NCBI GenBank assembly: GCA_902618015.1
Contig: CACMYX010000004.1
Location: 62,001 to 126,000 of the forward strand
Reading direction: 5' to 3'
Length of the DNA stretch: 64,000 nucleotides
From: an uncultured Alphaproteobacteria bacterium
GTDB taxonomy: Bacteria > Pseudomonadota > Alphaproteobacteria > HIMB59 > GCA-002718135
The position numbers and the translations under genes were made by a program. Positions within the stretch are counted from its first letter, which is position 1. The number at the start of each line of letters is the position of its first letter. The notes beneath the pieces were generated by a model. The model worked only from the letters and a program-made list of their open reading frames with translations. It searched no databases and was not told the origin of the DNA. Below, piece after piece: positions 51,297-60,358 of the stretch.

Positions 51297-52636
51297 TAGA
51301 AAATTTCTTCCTCATATATTTTTTTAATATTTTTTTTCCATTTACCATTATATTTATTGATTAATAAATCAGCTGGTGATTGACCATTTGATAGATTTTG
51401 TTCTAAATCTTTTAGATAAAATGTTTCGTTATATTTTTCATTTTTTACTAGAATATTTCTTTTATCTAAACCTGATTTTGAAATTTCAAACAATTTTTGA
51501 GCAATATCTAAAAGATCACTATTTTTGAATTTTGTCTGTAAACCTTCTAGTGGGGCTAAATTATTTATTAAATTTCTATCATTCTGAGTCCAACCTTCAA
51601 CAATTTCATTTGTTTTATCAATAGCATCATCATTGTATAAAATACCGATCCAAAAAGCAGGCTGAGAACATATTAAATCCCATGAACATGCGTCCATAGA
51701 ACGAATTTCTAGAAATTGCTTTAATCTAACTTGAGGAAATAGAGTTGATAAATGGTTTACCCAATCTTCTATAGTAGGTTCAATGTTTAAATCTTTAGTA
51801 ATATTATTTTGCATAAAATCTCTAAAAGTATAATTGGTCATATTTATATATTTATGATTTTTAATTACAAAATACATTGGTACATCTAGAGCATACTCCG
51901 CATATTTTTCAAAATTAAAATCTTTATCAAAAACAAATGGCAATAAACCTGTTCTATCTTTGTCTGTGTGATGCCAAAAATGAGATCTTAAACTCTTATA
52001 TTTAGAAACTTGTTTTTGATCAAAAGGCGAGTTAGCAAATATTGCAGTTGCTATACCTTCAAGATTTAACATTAATCGATACTTAGTAATCATATCTTCT
52101 TCGGAATGATAATCCAAATTTACTTGGTTTGTACATGTGCGTTTCATCATGTGATGTCCCAGAGTACCAACTTTAGGCATATATTTTTTCATTATTGAAT
52201 ATCTTTGTTTTGGCATCCAAGGAAATTCATCAAGAGATAAACTTGGCTCAACGCCTAATCCTAATAATATAAAGCCAAATTCTTCACCAATATCTTTTAA
52301 TTCTTTTAAATGTCTATTAGTTTCAGTACAGGTTTGATGGATATTTTTTAATTGTGCTCCAGATAATTCGATCTGACCACCTGGTTCTAAAGTTATACTT
52401 TCACCAAATCTTTCTAGCGCAATTATTGTAGTATTTTTATCATCATACTTTGGTTTCCATCCCTTATTTACAAATTTTAAAAGAATATCTTTTATGCCAT
52501 TGGGTTCTTCATAAGACAATTGATGTAAACTGTCTTTTTTTAGAACAAATTTCTCGTGTTCTACTCCTATTCGTAAATCATTCTTATTTTTGATTCCTTT
52601 ATAAAAGTAATCTATCAGATCATTTTTTTTAAGCAT
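51296..52636 (-). CDS. gshA: Glutamate-cysteine ligase, plant/alphaproteobacterial type
   Basis: This 446-residue ligase of the GCS2 family makes gamma-glutamylcysteine from glutamate and cysteine with ATP. Seen: RIGVEHEKFVLKKDS near 22, EPGGQIELSGAQLK near 79, MKRTCTNQVNLDYHSEEDM near 159, and the substrate-region FLEIRSMDACSWDLICSQPAFW near 315 (only part of it invariant). The family is the type found in plants and alphaproteobacteria and not the E. coli GshA type. It overlaps gshB by one base and follows mgtE by 23 bases. The actinobacterial EgtA used in ergothioneine synthesis is a related family, but pairing with gshB makes glutathione synthesis the clear role. Confidence 0.92.
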   Translation of the reverse strand: MLKKNDLIDYFYKGIKNKNDLRIGVEHEKFVLKKDSLHQLSYEEPNGIKDILLKFVNKGWKPKYDDKNTTIIALERFGESITLEPGGQIELSGAQLKNIHQTCTETNRHLKELKDIGEEFGFILLGLGVEPSLSLDEFPWMPKQRYSIMKKYMPKVGTLGHHMMKRTCTNQVNLDYHSEEDMITKYRLMLNLEGIATAIFANSPFDQKQVSKYKSLRSHFWHHTDKDRTGLLPFVFDKDFNFEKYAEYALDVPMYFVIKNHKYINMTNYTFRDFMQNNITKDLNIEPTIEDWVNHLSTLFPQVRLKQFLEIRSMDACSWDLICSQPAFWIGILYNDDAIDKTNEIVEGWTQNDRNLINNLAPLEGLQTKFKNSDLLDIAQKLFEISKSGLDKRNILVKNEKYNETFYLKDLEQNLSNGQSPADLLINKYNGKWKKNIKKIYEEEIF

Positions 52637-52659
52637 TTATTTAACTTAAATAGCTCAGA

Positions 52660-54027
52660 TCAAATTAAAAATAAAGTTGCTAATCCAAGAAAAGAAAGAA
52701 AGCCAAATACATCTGTTATTGTAGTCAAAATTACTGCAGATGCTAAAGCAGGATCAATTTTAAGTTTATCTAAAACTAGTGGTATTACAATTCCTGAAAA
52801 ACCAGCAATTAGTAAGTTTAATATCATAGCAAGACCTATTATTAAACCCAACAGCAAATTATCGAACCAATAAATAGAAATTAAAGATATTATAACAGCG
52901 AATATGATACCATTTATGCCGCCAATGAGAGTTTCTTTGATTATTATTTTTATCGCATTACTAGTTGTTAATTCTTTCACAGCAATGGCTCTTACTGCAA
53001 CTGTTAAAGTTTGAGTTCCAGCATTAGCGCCCATAGAGGATACTATTGGCATTAAAATGGCTAAAGCTACTACTTTTTCTATAGCAGCTTCAAAAAAACC
53101 AATAACTATTGAAGCTACCACCGCTGTCATTAGATTTACAATTAACCACGAAATTCTTGATTTTGTTGTAGAAATAACTGACTCATATAAATCTGTATGA
53201 TCAACACCTCCAAGCTTTAAAATGTCTTCCTCTCTTTCTTCTTCTATAACCTCAACAACATCATCAACTGTAATAGATCCAATAATTTTTTTTCGATTAT
53301 TGATAACAGGCGCACTGACCAATCCGTATTTATTAAATAATAAAGCTACATCTTCCTGATCTGTATTTAAATCAATTAATCTTAATTCTTTATTTGTTAT
53401 CGAATTTAATTCTACTACTCTTTTTGAACCCATTAACCTTCCTAATGGAACAACACCTTTTGCTTCTTGTTTATTATTAATTAAATAAATATCATAGAAA
53501 TCTTCAGGTAGTTTATCTTTATTGTTTCTCAAATAATCAATTGCTTGACCAACATTCCATGATTGGTTAACAGCAACAAATTGTCTTTGCATTAATCTTC
53601 CGGCAGAATCTTCAGGATACTTTAATCCTTCTTCAACTAATGTGCGTTCTTCTTTATCTAAATTTTCTAAGAATATAGTCTGATCTTTTTCTTCTAAATC
53701 TTCTGCTAAGTCGACAGCATCATCAGTATCTAAACTTTTAGCATTATTAGCTAATTGTTTTATATCCAAAGTTTCTATTATTTCTTCTCTAACACTATCA
53801 TTTAAATAAGTTAATATTTCAGGATCAAAATCTCTATCAATTATATTCAAAAGACTTAGTCGTAAAACTGGATCTAAATTTTGAAGAATATCTGCAATAT
53901 CAGCATTATGAATATCTTTTAAATAAGATAAAACTTTATCATATTTATAATTTTCTAAATAATCAGATACTAGTTCAACAGATTTAGATGAAGAATCCTG
54001 ATCTTTTTTTATAATAATTTCTTCCAT
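52660..54027 (-). CDS. mgtE: Magnesium transporter MgtE
   Basis: This 455-residue Mg2+ channel/transporter has the MgtE order: an acidic N-domain of helical repeats (about 30-130, e.g. NADIADILQNLDPVLRL), two CBS domains (about 135-265), a plug helix, and five transmembrane helices from about 290 on. The pore motif region contains MPIVSSMGANAGTQTLTVAVR near 335-355. The start is set at ATG 54027. A longer frame up to 54063 would translate the 3' part of tRNA-Leu and is rejected. The ATG lies only 6 bases after the encoded CCA of that tRNA, so the mRNA is probably released by tRNA processing or initiates without a leader. Confidence 0.92.
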   Translation of the reverse strand: MEEIIIKKDQDSSSKSVELVSDYLENYKYDKVLSYLKDIHNADIADILQNLDPVLRLSLLNIIDRDFDPEILTYLNDSVREEIIETLDIKQLANNAKSLDTDDAVDLAEDLEEKDQTIFLENLDKEERTLVEEGLKYPEDSAGRLMQRQFVAVNQSWNVGQAIDYLRNNKDKLPEDFYDIYLINNKQEAKGVVPLGRLMGSKRVVELNSITNKELRLIDLNTDQEDVALLFNKYGLVSAPVINNRKKIIGSITVDDVVEVIEEEREEDILKLGGVDHTDLYESVISTTKSRISWLIVNLMTAVVASIVIGFFEAAIEKVVALAILMPIVSSMGANAGTQTLTVAVRAIAVKELTTSNAIKIIIKETLIGGINGIIFAVIISLISIYWFDNLLLGLIIGLAMILNLLIAGFSGIVIPLVLDKLKIDPALASAVILTTITDVFGFLSFLGLATLFLI

Positions 54028-54033
54028 ACAAAT

Positions 54034-54120
54034 TGGTGCGGCTGAGAAGACTTGAACTTCCACAGGATAAATCCCACAGCGACCTCAACGCTGCGCGTAT
54101 ACCAATTCCGCCACAGCCGC
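54034..54120 (-). tRNA. tRNA-Leu (anticodon GAG)
   Basis: On the minus strand the 87-base sequence folds as a class II tRNA. The acceptor stem is GCGGCTG with CAGCCGC, followed by a discriminator A and an encoded CCA. The D-arm contains TGGCGGAATTGGTATACGC, the anticodon stem CAGCG/CGCTG encloses TTGAGGT (anticodon GAG), a long variable arm (TGGGATTTATCCTG region) follows, and the T-arm GGAAG-TTCAAGT-CTTCT ends it. The long variable arm and anticodon identify leucine. A TTGATA/TATTTA promoter lies upstream. Confidence 0.95.
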
Positions 54121-54134
54121 ATATATAGTAGAAT

Positions 54135-54163
54135 TAAATATCAGATAGGATATTAACTATCAA
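54135..54163 (-). promoter_or_regulatory. Promoter of tRNA-Leu (and probably mgtE)
   Basis: Minus strand: -35 TTGATA at 54158-54163, 17-base spacer, -10 TATTTA at 54135-54140. The predicted start is near 54128, giving a leader of about 7 bases before the mature tRNA 5' end. mgtE follows the tRNA by 6 bases and has no visible promoter of its own. Confidence 0.5.
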
Positions 54164-54178
54164 TAAAGTTAAATACAG

Positions 54179-54826
54179 ATGAAACAGTTTGAAATTAAAA
54201 TATCAAATAGTGAAGTAAATTATGAAGAAGCTGTAATGTATATGGAGTCTAGAGTTGATGGTATAATTAATAATAAATCCAAAGAATTAATATGGTTTCT
54301 AAATCATAATCATATTTTTACTCAAGGAACAAGTGCTTCAAAAGAAGAAATATTAAATTCGGATCTTATTGATGTAATTAAATCTAATCGCGGAGGCAAA
54401 ACAACCTATCACGGTCCTGGTCAAAGAATTGTTTATTTTATGTTAAATTTAAATAACAAAAAAAAAGATATTAGAAAATTTATTGCAATAATTGAAAGTT
54501 CACTTATTTCCTTTTTAGCAAACTATAATATTGAAGCTCAAACCTTCAAAGACAGGGTAGGTGTTTGGGTAACTAAAAGTAATAATATTTCATTTGATAA
54601 AGAAAAAAAAATTGGTGCAATTGGATTACGAATTAAAAAATGGATTACATACCATGGGTTAAGTTTTAATATTAATCCTGATCTTAAATATTATAATTAT
54701 ATTCATTCTTGTGGCTTAAAAGAGTATAAAAATACATCAATGGAAGAATTAGGTATTAAATTAGAACAATCTGAATTTGATAATAAATTTAAAAAAATTT
54801 TTTTAGAAAAATTAAAAACTATTTAA
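54179..54826 (+). CDS. lipB: Octanoyl-[acyl carrier protein]:protein N-octanoyltransferase
   Basis: LipB transfers octanoyl groups from ACP to lipoyl domains in the cytoplasm. The 215-residue length is normal. Seen: the signature RGGKTTYHGPGQRIVYFMLN near 71-90, the catalytic lysine in KIGAIGLRIKKWITYHGLSF near 141-160, and the catalytic cysteine in YIHSCGLKEYKNTSM near 179. It is transcribed away from the tRNA-Leu gene and overlaps the convergent RluC-type gene by 15 bases. No lipA is in the window. Confidence 0.93.
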   Translation: MKQFEIKISNSEVNYEEAVMYMESRVDGIINNKSKELIWFLNHNHIFTQGTSASKEEILNSDLIDVIKSNRGGKTTYHGPGQRIVYFMLNLNNKKKDIRKFIAIIESSLISFLANYNIEAQTFKDRVGVWVTKSNNISFDKEKKIGAIGLRIKKWITYHGLSFNINPDLKYYNYIHSCGLKEYKNTSMEELGIKLEQSEFDNKFKKIFLEKLKTI

Positions 54827-55726
54827 ATATTCTTTTAAATCTTTACTAATTTTTAAGTTATTTTTTTTTACAAAGCTTAGAAAATGATTCGGTAATTTTG
54901 AAATAAATTCAAACTTCTTTGTATTCACTTCAAATTTTAGTGCAATTGCATGTAACATCAACTTTTCTTTTGAATACTTAGAATGAATATTATATTTTTG
55001 ATCCCCAACTATTGGACATCCAAGATTTTTAGATACTATTCTAAGTTGATGAGTTTTTCCAGTTTGAGGATTAAATAAAATTGAAGATATACCTTTATTT
55101 TTATTTAACAATTTATAATTTGTTAGAGTATTTTCAATTTTAAGTTTTTTATTTTTAATTTCTAATTTGACTTGAGAATAATTATTTTTTGGATTTCCTT
55201 CACATAAAGCAATATAATATTTAGTAATTTCTTTTTGTTTGAAAAGATAAGATAGTTTTTTGGCATAATTAAGATTTTTGGCAATTAAAAGAAGTCCTGA
55301 TGTTTCTTTATCTAGTCTATGTACTAACCTATATTGTGAATTAATATTTTTGATTATATGATCTATTGAAATATTTATTTTACTTCCTCCTTGAGTAGCT
55401 ATTTGTGGCCATTTATCTAAAACAATAAAATCGTTGTTTTCAAATTTTATTGATCTTTTGAATTGATTTAAAATTTCTTTGGGTATTTTAATATTTTTTT
55501 TAAAAATTATTTTATTTTTATATAGTGCCTCATGAAAATTTAATATTTTAAGTTCATCATTAAGTTTAACTAAATAGTTTGCTTTAGTTATCGAATTATT
55601 AATTAAAATATTTTTTTTTCTTATATTTTTCTCAATGAATCCTTGTGTCAAAGACGTGTATTTGTGTTTAAGATATTTATCTAGTCTTTGATTCAAATTA
55701 TTCAAAATTTTAATGTTTTTAATCAA
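54812..55726 (-). CDS. RluC/RluD-family 23S rRNA pseudouridine synthase
   Basis: This 304-residue RNA pseudouridine synthase has an N-terminal S4-like RNA-binding domain (about 12-75) and a catalytic domain with the conserved VHRLDKETSGLLLIAKN near 135, where the aspartate is the nucleophile. Other motifs are VLDKWPQIATQGGSKINIS near 98 and TGKTHQLRIVSKNLGCPIVGDQ near 224. The ATQGGS element favours RluC (23S positions near the peptidyl transferase centre) over RluD. The start is TTG at 55726, two bases after the crcB stop; no ATG occurs in the N-terminal region. The reading frame is very rich in lysine and asparagine, as expected from the AT-rich composition. Confidence 0.85.
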   Translation of the reverse strand: MIKNIKILNNLNQRLDKYLKHKYTSLTQGFIEKNIRKKNILINNSITKANYLVKLNDELKILNFHEALYKNKIIFKKNIKIPKEILNQFKRSIKFENNDFIVLDKWPQIATQGGSKINISIDHIIKNINSQYRLVHRLDKETSGLLLIAKNLNYAKKLSYLFKQKEITKYYIALCEGNPKNNYSQVKLEIKNKKLKIENTLTNYKLLNKNKGISSILFNPQTGKTHQLRIVSKNLGCPIVGDQKYNIHSKYSKEKLMLHAIALKFEVNTKKFEFISKLPNHFLSFVKKNNLKISKDLKEYLNSF

Positions 55727-55727
55727 A

Positions 55728-56096
55728 TCAAAACTTACTTAACAAGGTTCCTAAATATGCTGACAATATACAAATAAAAATCGAAATAAAAATATAAGTA
55801 AATGATAAAATATATTTTTTTGAATTTATTAGTTCTACAACTTCATAAGAAAATGCAGAAAAAGTTGTAAAAGATCCTAAAAGGCCGATAATTAAAAAAA
55901 ATTTAACAAAATTTTCAGATAAATTGTTTCCTGCATTTGACGTTATAAAATATCCTATTAAAAAGGAGCCTAAAATATTCACAGATATTGTACCATAAAT
56001 ACTAGATGCAAACATTGATTTGCTAATATTTGTTAAAATATATCTGAGTATTGCGCCTAATGCACCACCAGTGGCGACTAACATTAAGTTAAACAA
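55728..56096 (-). CDS. crcB: Fluoride ion channel CrcB/Fluc
   Basis: This membrane protein of up to 122 residues with four transmembrane helices exports fluoride as a dual-topology dimer. Seen: VATGGALGAILRYILT near 7-22, the conserved asparagine in SVNILGSFLIGYF near 39, and GLLGSFTTFSAFSYE near 72-86 carrying the phenylalanine/threonine pore motif. The start is TTG at 56096. An in-frame ATG at 56084 would remove four residues and is equally credible. The gene follows rplQ by 5 bases, so it is probably transcribed with the ribosomal alpha operon. Confidence 0.92.
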   Translation of the reverse strand: MFNLMLVATGGALGAILRYILTNISKSMFASSIYGTISVNILGSFLIGYFITSNAGNNLSENFVKFFLIIGLLGSFTTFSAFSYEVVELINSKKYILSFTYIFISIFICILSAYLGTLLSKF

Positions 56097-56101
56097 TATA
56101 T

Positions 56102-56539
56102 TTAAGCTTGAGGTTGTTCCTCTACTTCTTCAGTAGATTTTTTTTCTAAGATAGGTCCACTATCAAGACCTTTAGCATTTTCATCTCGATCTACAAATTC
56201 AATAACTGCAGTTGGAGCGTTATCACCAAATCTATTTCCTAACTTAATGATACGAGTATATCCCCCAGATCTATTTTTATATCTGTTAGCTAATATATCA
56301 AAAACTTTTTGTGTCATTTTACTGTCTTGAAGTGTTGAAATAGTTTTTCTTCTAGAAATTAAATCACCCTTTTTTCCTAAAGTAACAATTTTCTCAACAA
56401 ATCTTCTTAGTTCTTTAGCTTTTGCTAGTGTGGTAGTTATCTGTTCATGCTTGATAAGAGCATTGGACATATTCATAAACATAGCTTTTCTATGTGAAGA
56501 TGTTTTGTTAAGTTTTTTATTTTTAATATTGTGTTTCAT
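56102..56539 (-). CDS. rplQ: 50S ribosomal protein L17
   Basis: This 145-residue large-subunit protein contains the family core: [19 protein letters not shown] near 16, [20 protein letters not shown] near 38, and [16 protein letters not shown] near 93-108. A C-terminal acidic extension of about 30 residues (ending [11 protein letters not shown]) is common in alphaproteobacteria. It is the last ribosomal gene of the alpha operon, 5 bases after rpoA. Confidence 0.96.
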   Translation of the reverse strand: MKHNIKNKKLNKTSSHRKAMFMNMSNALIKHEQITTTLAKAKELRRFVEKIVTLGKKGDLISRRKTISTLQDSKMTQKVFDILANRYKNRSGGYTRIIKLGNRFGDNAPTAVIEFVDRDENAKGLDSGPILEKKSTEEVEEQPQA

Positions 56540-56544
56540 TTACT

Positions 56545-57567
56545 TTACTTATTGAAAGGATCCTCATATTTTTTTGCTAATTCATCAATATTTTCTGGAG
56601 GCCAATCAGGGACAGACATTCCTAAATTAAGCTCCATTTGTGTAAGAACTTCTTTAATTTCATTCAAAGATTTTCTTCCAAAATTTGGTGTTCTAAGCAT
56701 TTCAGACTCTGATTTTTGAACTAAATCGCCAATGTATATGATGTTATCATTTTTTAAGCAATTAGCAGATCTAACAGAAAGTTCTAACTCTTCTACTTTC
56801 TTTAGTAGGTTTGAGTTAAAGGATAGTGCTTCAACATTTGATTGATCTGGAATAACTTCAGGTTCATCAAAATTAATAAATGGTTGAAGTTGATCTTGTA
56901 ATATTCTTGCTGCAAGTGCTATAGCATCGTCAGGCGTTATTGCTCCATTAGTCTCAACCTCGAACACTAATTTATCAAAATCAGTTACTTGTCCAACTCT
57001 ACTGTTTTCAATTTTATATGAAGCCTTAATTACTGGACTAAACATAGCGTCTAACTTTATTTCTCCAATAATCTTATTTTCATCTTCAGCAACATCTGCA
57101 GAAACGTAACCTTTTCCTGTTTCAACATTTGCTTCAATTTCAACGTCAGCATTAGAATCTAGTGTCATAATCAATTGATCTGGATTCATGATTTCTGTTT
57201 CCGAATCAGTTTCAAAATTACCTGCTCTTAACTCTCCTGAACTTGAAGATTTTAAATACATTTTTTTCAGACCAGGTGAGTGAACTTTGACAGCAATTGA
57301 TTTTAAGTTCAAAAGTATATCAGTTAAATCTTCCTTAACGCCTGGAATAGTAGAAAACTCATGAACCACTCCCTTAATTTTGACTGAAGTAATTGCAGCT
57401 CCCTGTAAAGAAGAAAGTAAAATTCTTCTAATTGAATTGCCTAAAGTTAAACCAAATCCTCTTTCGAGTGGCTCAGCAGTTAATTTACCAATTCTTCCAT
57501 TATTTTCATCTACATTAACTTCCATTTTTGTAGGTTTGATTAATTCACTCCAGTTTTTTTGTAACAC
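56545..57567 (-). CDS. rpoA: RNA polymerase alpha subunit
   Basis: This 340-residue alpha subunit has the N-terminal dimerisation domain ([20 protein letters not shown] near 33-52), a linker near 235-250, and the C-terminal DNA- and activator-binding domain ([19 protein letters not shown] near 295). The start is GTG at 57567, with GGAG about 8 bases upstream. An intact C-terminal domain means UP-element and activator contacts are retained. It lies between rpsK and rplQ, the usual alpha-operon order. Confidence 0.97.
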   Translation of the reverse strand: MLQKNWSELIKPTKMEVNVDENNGRIGKLTAEPLERGFGLTLGNSIRRILLSSLQGAAITSVKIKGVVHEFSTIPGVKEDLTDILLNLKSIAVKVHSPGLKKMYLKSSSSGELRAGNFETDSETEIMNPDQLIMTLDSNADVEIEANVETGKGYVSADVAEDENKIIGEIKLDAMFSPVIKASYKIENSRVGQVTDFDKLVFEVETNGAITPDDAIALAARILQDQLQPFINFDEPEVIPDQSNVEALSFNSNLLKKVEELELSVRSANCLKNDNIIYIGDLVQKSESEMLRTPNFGRKSLNEIKEVLTQMELNLGMSVPDWPPENIDELAKKYEDPFNK

Positions 57568-57582
57568 TTAAATGCTCCTTTT

Positions 57583-57963
57583 TTAAACTCTTCTTCTTTT
57601 TCTTGGTCTGCACCCATTATGAGGAATTGGCGTTACATCTTTAATTGATGTAATTACGTAGCCAATTGATTGCAGTGATCTTAGAGCAGACTCTCTTCCA
57701 GAGCCTGGGCCAGAAACCTCAACTTTAAGATTCTTTAAGCCGTATTCTTTTGCTTTATTACCCACATCTTCCGCAGCTATCTGAGCAGCATAAGGTGTTG
57801 ATTTTCTTGAACCTTTAAAACCCTTATGTCCAGAGGAAGACCATGCTAAGGCGTTACCTTTTTCATCAGAAATTGTAATGATTGTATTGTTAAACGAAGA
57901 TAAAATGTGCGCTACACCTGAAGATAATTTTTTTTTGATTTTTGATTTTTTTTTATCAGACAT
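57583..57963 (-). CDS. rpsK: 30S ribosomal protein S11
   Basis: This 126-residue small-subunit protein of the platform has [21 protein letters not shown] near 16-36 (only the core is invariant), [20 protein letters not shown] near 39, and the C-terminal [18 protein letters not shown] lysine-rich start [12 protein letters not shown] is typical. It follows rpsM by 10 bases and precedes rpoA. Confidence 0.97.
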   Translation of the reverse strand: MSDKKKSKIKKKLSSGVAHILSSFNNTIITISDEKGNALAWSSSGHKGFKGSRKSTPYAAQIAAEDVGNKAKEYGLKNLKVEVSGPGSGRESALRSLQSIGYVITSIKDVTPIPHNGCRPRKRRRV

Positions 57964-57973
57964 AATGAATATT

Positions 57974-58354
57974 TTAACCTTTAGTAACTTTTTTCTTCCC
58001 AGCTATTGCGACAGCTTTACCTTTTCTTGTTCTTGCATTAGTGTGAGTTCTTTGACCCCTAACTGGTAATTTTTTTCGATGGCGAAGTCCTCTGTAGCAG
58101 CCCAGATCATTAAGCCTCTTAATATCTAATGATATTTTACGTCTTAAATCTCCTTCTACAGAATAATTTTTGTCGATTAGATCTCTTATTTTATTTACTT
58201 CATCTTCACTTAACTCGCTTACACGTTTTGTTATATCTATTGAAGCATCATTACAAATATCTAGCGCTATTTTATTTCCAATACCAAAGATATATGTCAA
58301 GGCTATATTTACTTTTTTATTAGTTGGAATGTTAACACCTGAAATTCTAGCCAT
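57974..58354 (-). CDS. rpsM: 30S ribosomal protein S13
   Basis: This 126-residue small-subunit head protein has [15 protein letters not shown] at the start, [17 protein letters not shown] near 18, and the C-terminal [20 protein letters not shown] near 90, all standard for S13. It is the first gene of the alpha block. The upstream gap of 86 bases holds a candidate promoter. rpmJ (L36), which lies between secY and rpsM in many bacteria, is not present there. Confidence 0.97.
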   Translation of the reverse strand: MARISGVNIPTNKKVNIALTYIFGIGNKIALDICNDASIDITKRVSELSEDEVNKIRDLIDKNYSVEGDLRRKISLDIKRLNDLGCYRGLRHRKKLPVRGQRTHTNARTRKGKAVAIAGKKKVTKG

Positions 58355-58381
58355 ACAGAGATCCTAAAAAATGAATGAGCG

Positions 58382-58411
58382 TGAATACATGATAATTATA
58401 TAATTAGTCAA
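58382..58411 (-). promoter_or_regulatory. Candidate promoter of the rpsM-rpsK-rpoA-rplQ block
   Basis: Minus strand: -35 TTGACT at 58406-58411 and -10 TATTCA at 58382-58387 (18-base spacer) or GTATTC with a 17-base spacer. The two hexamers are the same as those upstream of potA. The predicted start leaves a 5' leader of about 20 bases before rpsM. Confidence 0.4.
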
Positions 58412-58440
58412 GAAAAGATATCCAAAATTTTGGCTGTTTT

Positions 58441-59013
58441 TCATGATTTTTTTAAAATTTTTTTGATTTTGTCGGTTATTTCATCAATTTGCAGAGATCC
58501 ATCTATTTCATAATAAGTATTGGAATAATTATCTCTGTAAAAATTTGATACTTTTTCAGTAGAATTTAGATATTCATTGTATCTAGTCTCTATGACATTA
58601 ATATTATCATCTTCTCTACTTTCTTCAGAAGATCTTTTTATTATTCTATCTTTTAGAATAGTAAAATTAATTTTAATATTAAAAATATAATTTATTGAAA
58701 TTGATATTTCATTAAGAAAATTATTAAGAAATTCTGATTGTTTTAAAGTTCTCGGATATCCGTCTAGAATAAAACCTGTTGATGCATCTTTTTTTAATCT
58801 TGAGGATACGATAGAATTTAATATATCATCAGAAACTAAATTTCCAGAAGACATAATTTTTTTTAACTCATTAGCAAGATTATCTTTATCTAATAATTTT
58901 TTTCTTAAAATATCTCCTGTTGAAAGATGAGGAACTTTTAAGTATTCGGATATTATTTTAGCTTGAGTACCTTTTCCTGCTCCGGGAGGACCAAAAAAAA
59001 TAATATTAGTCAA
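58441..59013 (-). CDS. adk: Adenylate kinase
   Basis: This 190-residue enzyme interconverts ATP + AMP and 2 ADP. Seen: P-loop IFFGPPGAGKGTQAK near 5, HLSTGDILRKKL near 30, GFILDGYPRTLKQSEFL near 78, and the arginines of the closing lid in RIIKRSSEESREDDN near 122. It is the short form without the extended zinc/LID insert, as usual in alphaproteobacteria. The start is TTG at 59013, one base after the secY stop. The adk-rpsM position after secY is the common alphaproteobacterial arrangement. Confidence 0.95.
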   Translation of the reverse strand: MTNIIFFGPPGAGKGTQAKIISEYLKVPHLSTGDILRKKLLDKDNLANELKKIMSSGNLVSDDILNSIVSSRLKKDASTGFILDGYPRTLKQSEFLNNFLNEISISINYIFNIKINFTILKDRIIKRSSEESREDDNINVIETRYNEYLNSTEKVSNFYRDNYSNTYYEIDGSLQIDEITDKIKKILKKS

Positions 59014-59014
59014 T

Positions 59015-60355
59015 TTATCTTCTGCCTTTTAATTTAGTTTTTTTAAGCAAACCTTCGTATTGATGTTGGAAAAGGTGAGACTGTACTTGGGTAATGAAGT
59101 CAATCATTACAACGACTACGATCAATAAAGCTGTACCTCCTAAGTAAAAAGGTATTGATGTCCTAGATAATAAAAATTCTGGAAGCAAAGCAACAAAAGT
59201 TAAATATATAGTTCCAATTGTTGTTAATCTTACTAATACAAACTCAATATATTTTGCTGTATTTTCTCCAGGCCTTATCCCAGGAATAAAGCCTCCATAT
59301 TTTCTTAAGTTCTCAGCTTGCTCATCAGGATTAAAGACTATGGATGTGTAAAAGAAACCAAAAAATATTATCATAGCTGCATAAAATGCTAAATAAAGTG
59401 GCTGACCTCTTCCCAAATAACTAGAAATTAGAATAAAAATATCGCTAGAGGATCCAGCACCAAATCCTGACATTGTGTTTGGTAAAAGTAAAATTGAAGA
59501 TGCGAAAATTACTGGAATAACACCTGCTGTATTAATTTTTAGAGGTAAGTGTGAATTTTGACCACCATAGATTTTATTTCCAACTTGTCTTTTTGGATAC
59601 TGTACTGGCAAACGTCTTTGAGCTTTTTCAACAAAAACAATAAAAATTATTAATAAAAGTATAAGGATTAAAATTCCAAGGATAAAAGCAATACTTAATT
59701 CGCCAGTTCTACCTAATTGTAAAGTACTAACAAATGCGCTAGGTAAGTTCGCAATAATTCCTGCTGTGATAATTAATGAGATTCCATTTCCAACTCCTCT
59801 AGAGGTTATTTGCTCACCTAACCACATTAAAAAGATTGTACCTCCAACAAGGGTAATTACTGTTGTTAATCTAAAAAATAAACCTGGCTCAAAAACAATA
59901 TTTCCATAAGTTGTCTGCATTGATTCTAAGCCTATTGAGACTCCATAGCCTTGAACTGCCGCTATAATTACAGTTACGTATCTTGTAATTTGGAGTAATT
60001 GTCTTCTTCCTTTTGATCCTTGTTCTTTCAATGATTTTAGGTATGGAATTGCTGACTGCATTAAAGTCATAATGATTGATGAAGATATATAAGGCATCAC
60101 TCCTAAAGCAAAAATTCCCATCCTGCCTAAAGCTCCACCAGAAAAAGTATCAAAAATTCCTAAAATTCCAGAGGATTGTTGTTCAAAAAATTGTTGTAAC
60201 GCTAATGGATTTATTCCAGGTATTGGTAAAAATGTTCCCAAACGAAAAACAATTAATGCACCCAAGGTAAATAAAAGTCTCTGTCGCAATTCTGTAGCTT
60301 TTCCTAAGGCTCCAAAATTTAAATTGTTCGCTAGTCTATCTGCAGCAGTTGCCAT
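59015..60355 (-). CDS. secY: Preprotein translocase subunit SecY
   Basis: This 446-residue central channel protein of the Sec translocon has ten transmembrane helices. Seen: RLGTFLPIPGINPLALQQFF near 38-57 (TM1 end and plug region), ALGVMPYISSSIIMTLMQSA near 83, and the cytoplasmic loop RRLPVQYPKRQVGNKIYGGQ near 246 that docks SecA and the ribosome. It lies between rplO (3-base gap) and adk (1-base gap), the conserved spc-operon position. Confidence 0.97.
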   Translation of the reverse strand: MATAADRLANNLNFGALGKATELRQRLLFTLGALIVFRLGTFLPIPGINPLALQQFFEQQSSGILGIFDTFSGGALGRMGIFALGVMPYISSSIIMTLMQSAIPYLKSLKEQGSKGRRQLLQITRYVTVIIAAVQGYGVSIGLESMQTTYGNIVFEPGLFFRLTTVITLVGGTIFLMWLGEQITSRGVGNGISLIITAGIIANLPSAFVSTLQLGRTGELSIAFILGILILILLLIIFIVFVEKAQRRLPVQYPKRQVGNKIYGGQNSHLPLKINTAGVIPVIFASSILLLPNTMSGFGAGSSSDIFILISSYLGRGQPLYLAFYAAMIIFFGFFYTSIVFNPDEQAENLRKYGGFIPGIRPGENTAKYIEFVLVRLTTIGTIYLTFVALLPEFLLSRTSIPFYLGGTALLIVVVVMIDFITQVQSHLFQHQYEGLLKKTKLKGRR

Positions 60356-60358
60356 TTA

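Noticed and set aside
54028..54063. Extension of the mgtE reading frame upstream to 54063
   Set aside because: The extra residues are a translation of the 3' half of tRNA-Leu(GAG); the ATG at 54027 gives a normal MgtE.
58422..58433. CCAAAATTTTGG palindrome after adk as a terminator
   Set aside because: There is no loop, the stem is A/T-rich and no T-run follows; a 12-base piece of it (AGCCAAAATTTT on the minus strand) also occurs in the potA-potD spacer, but this is easily chance in AT-rich DNA.
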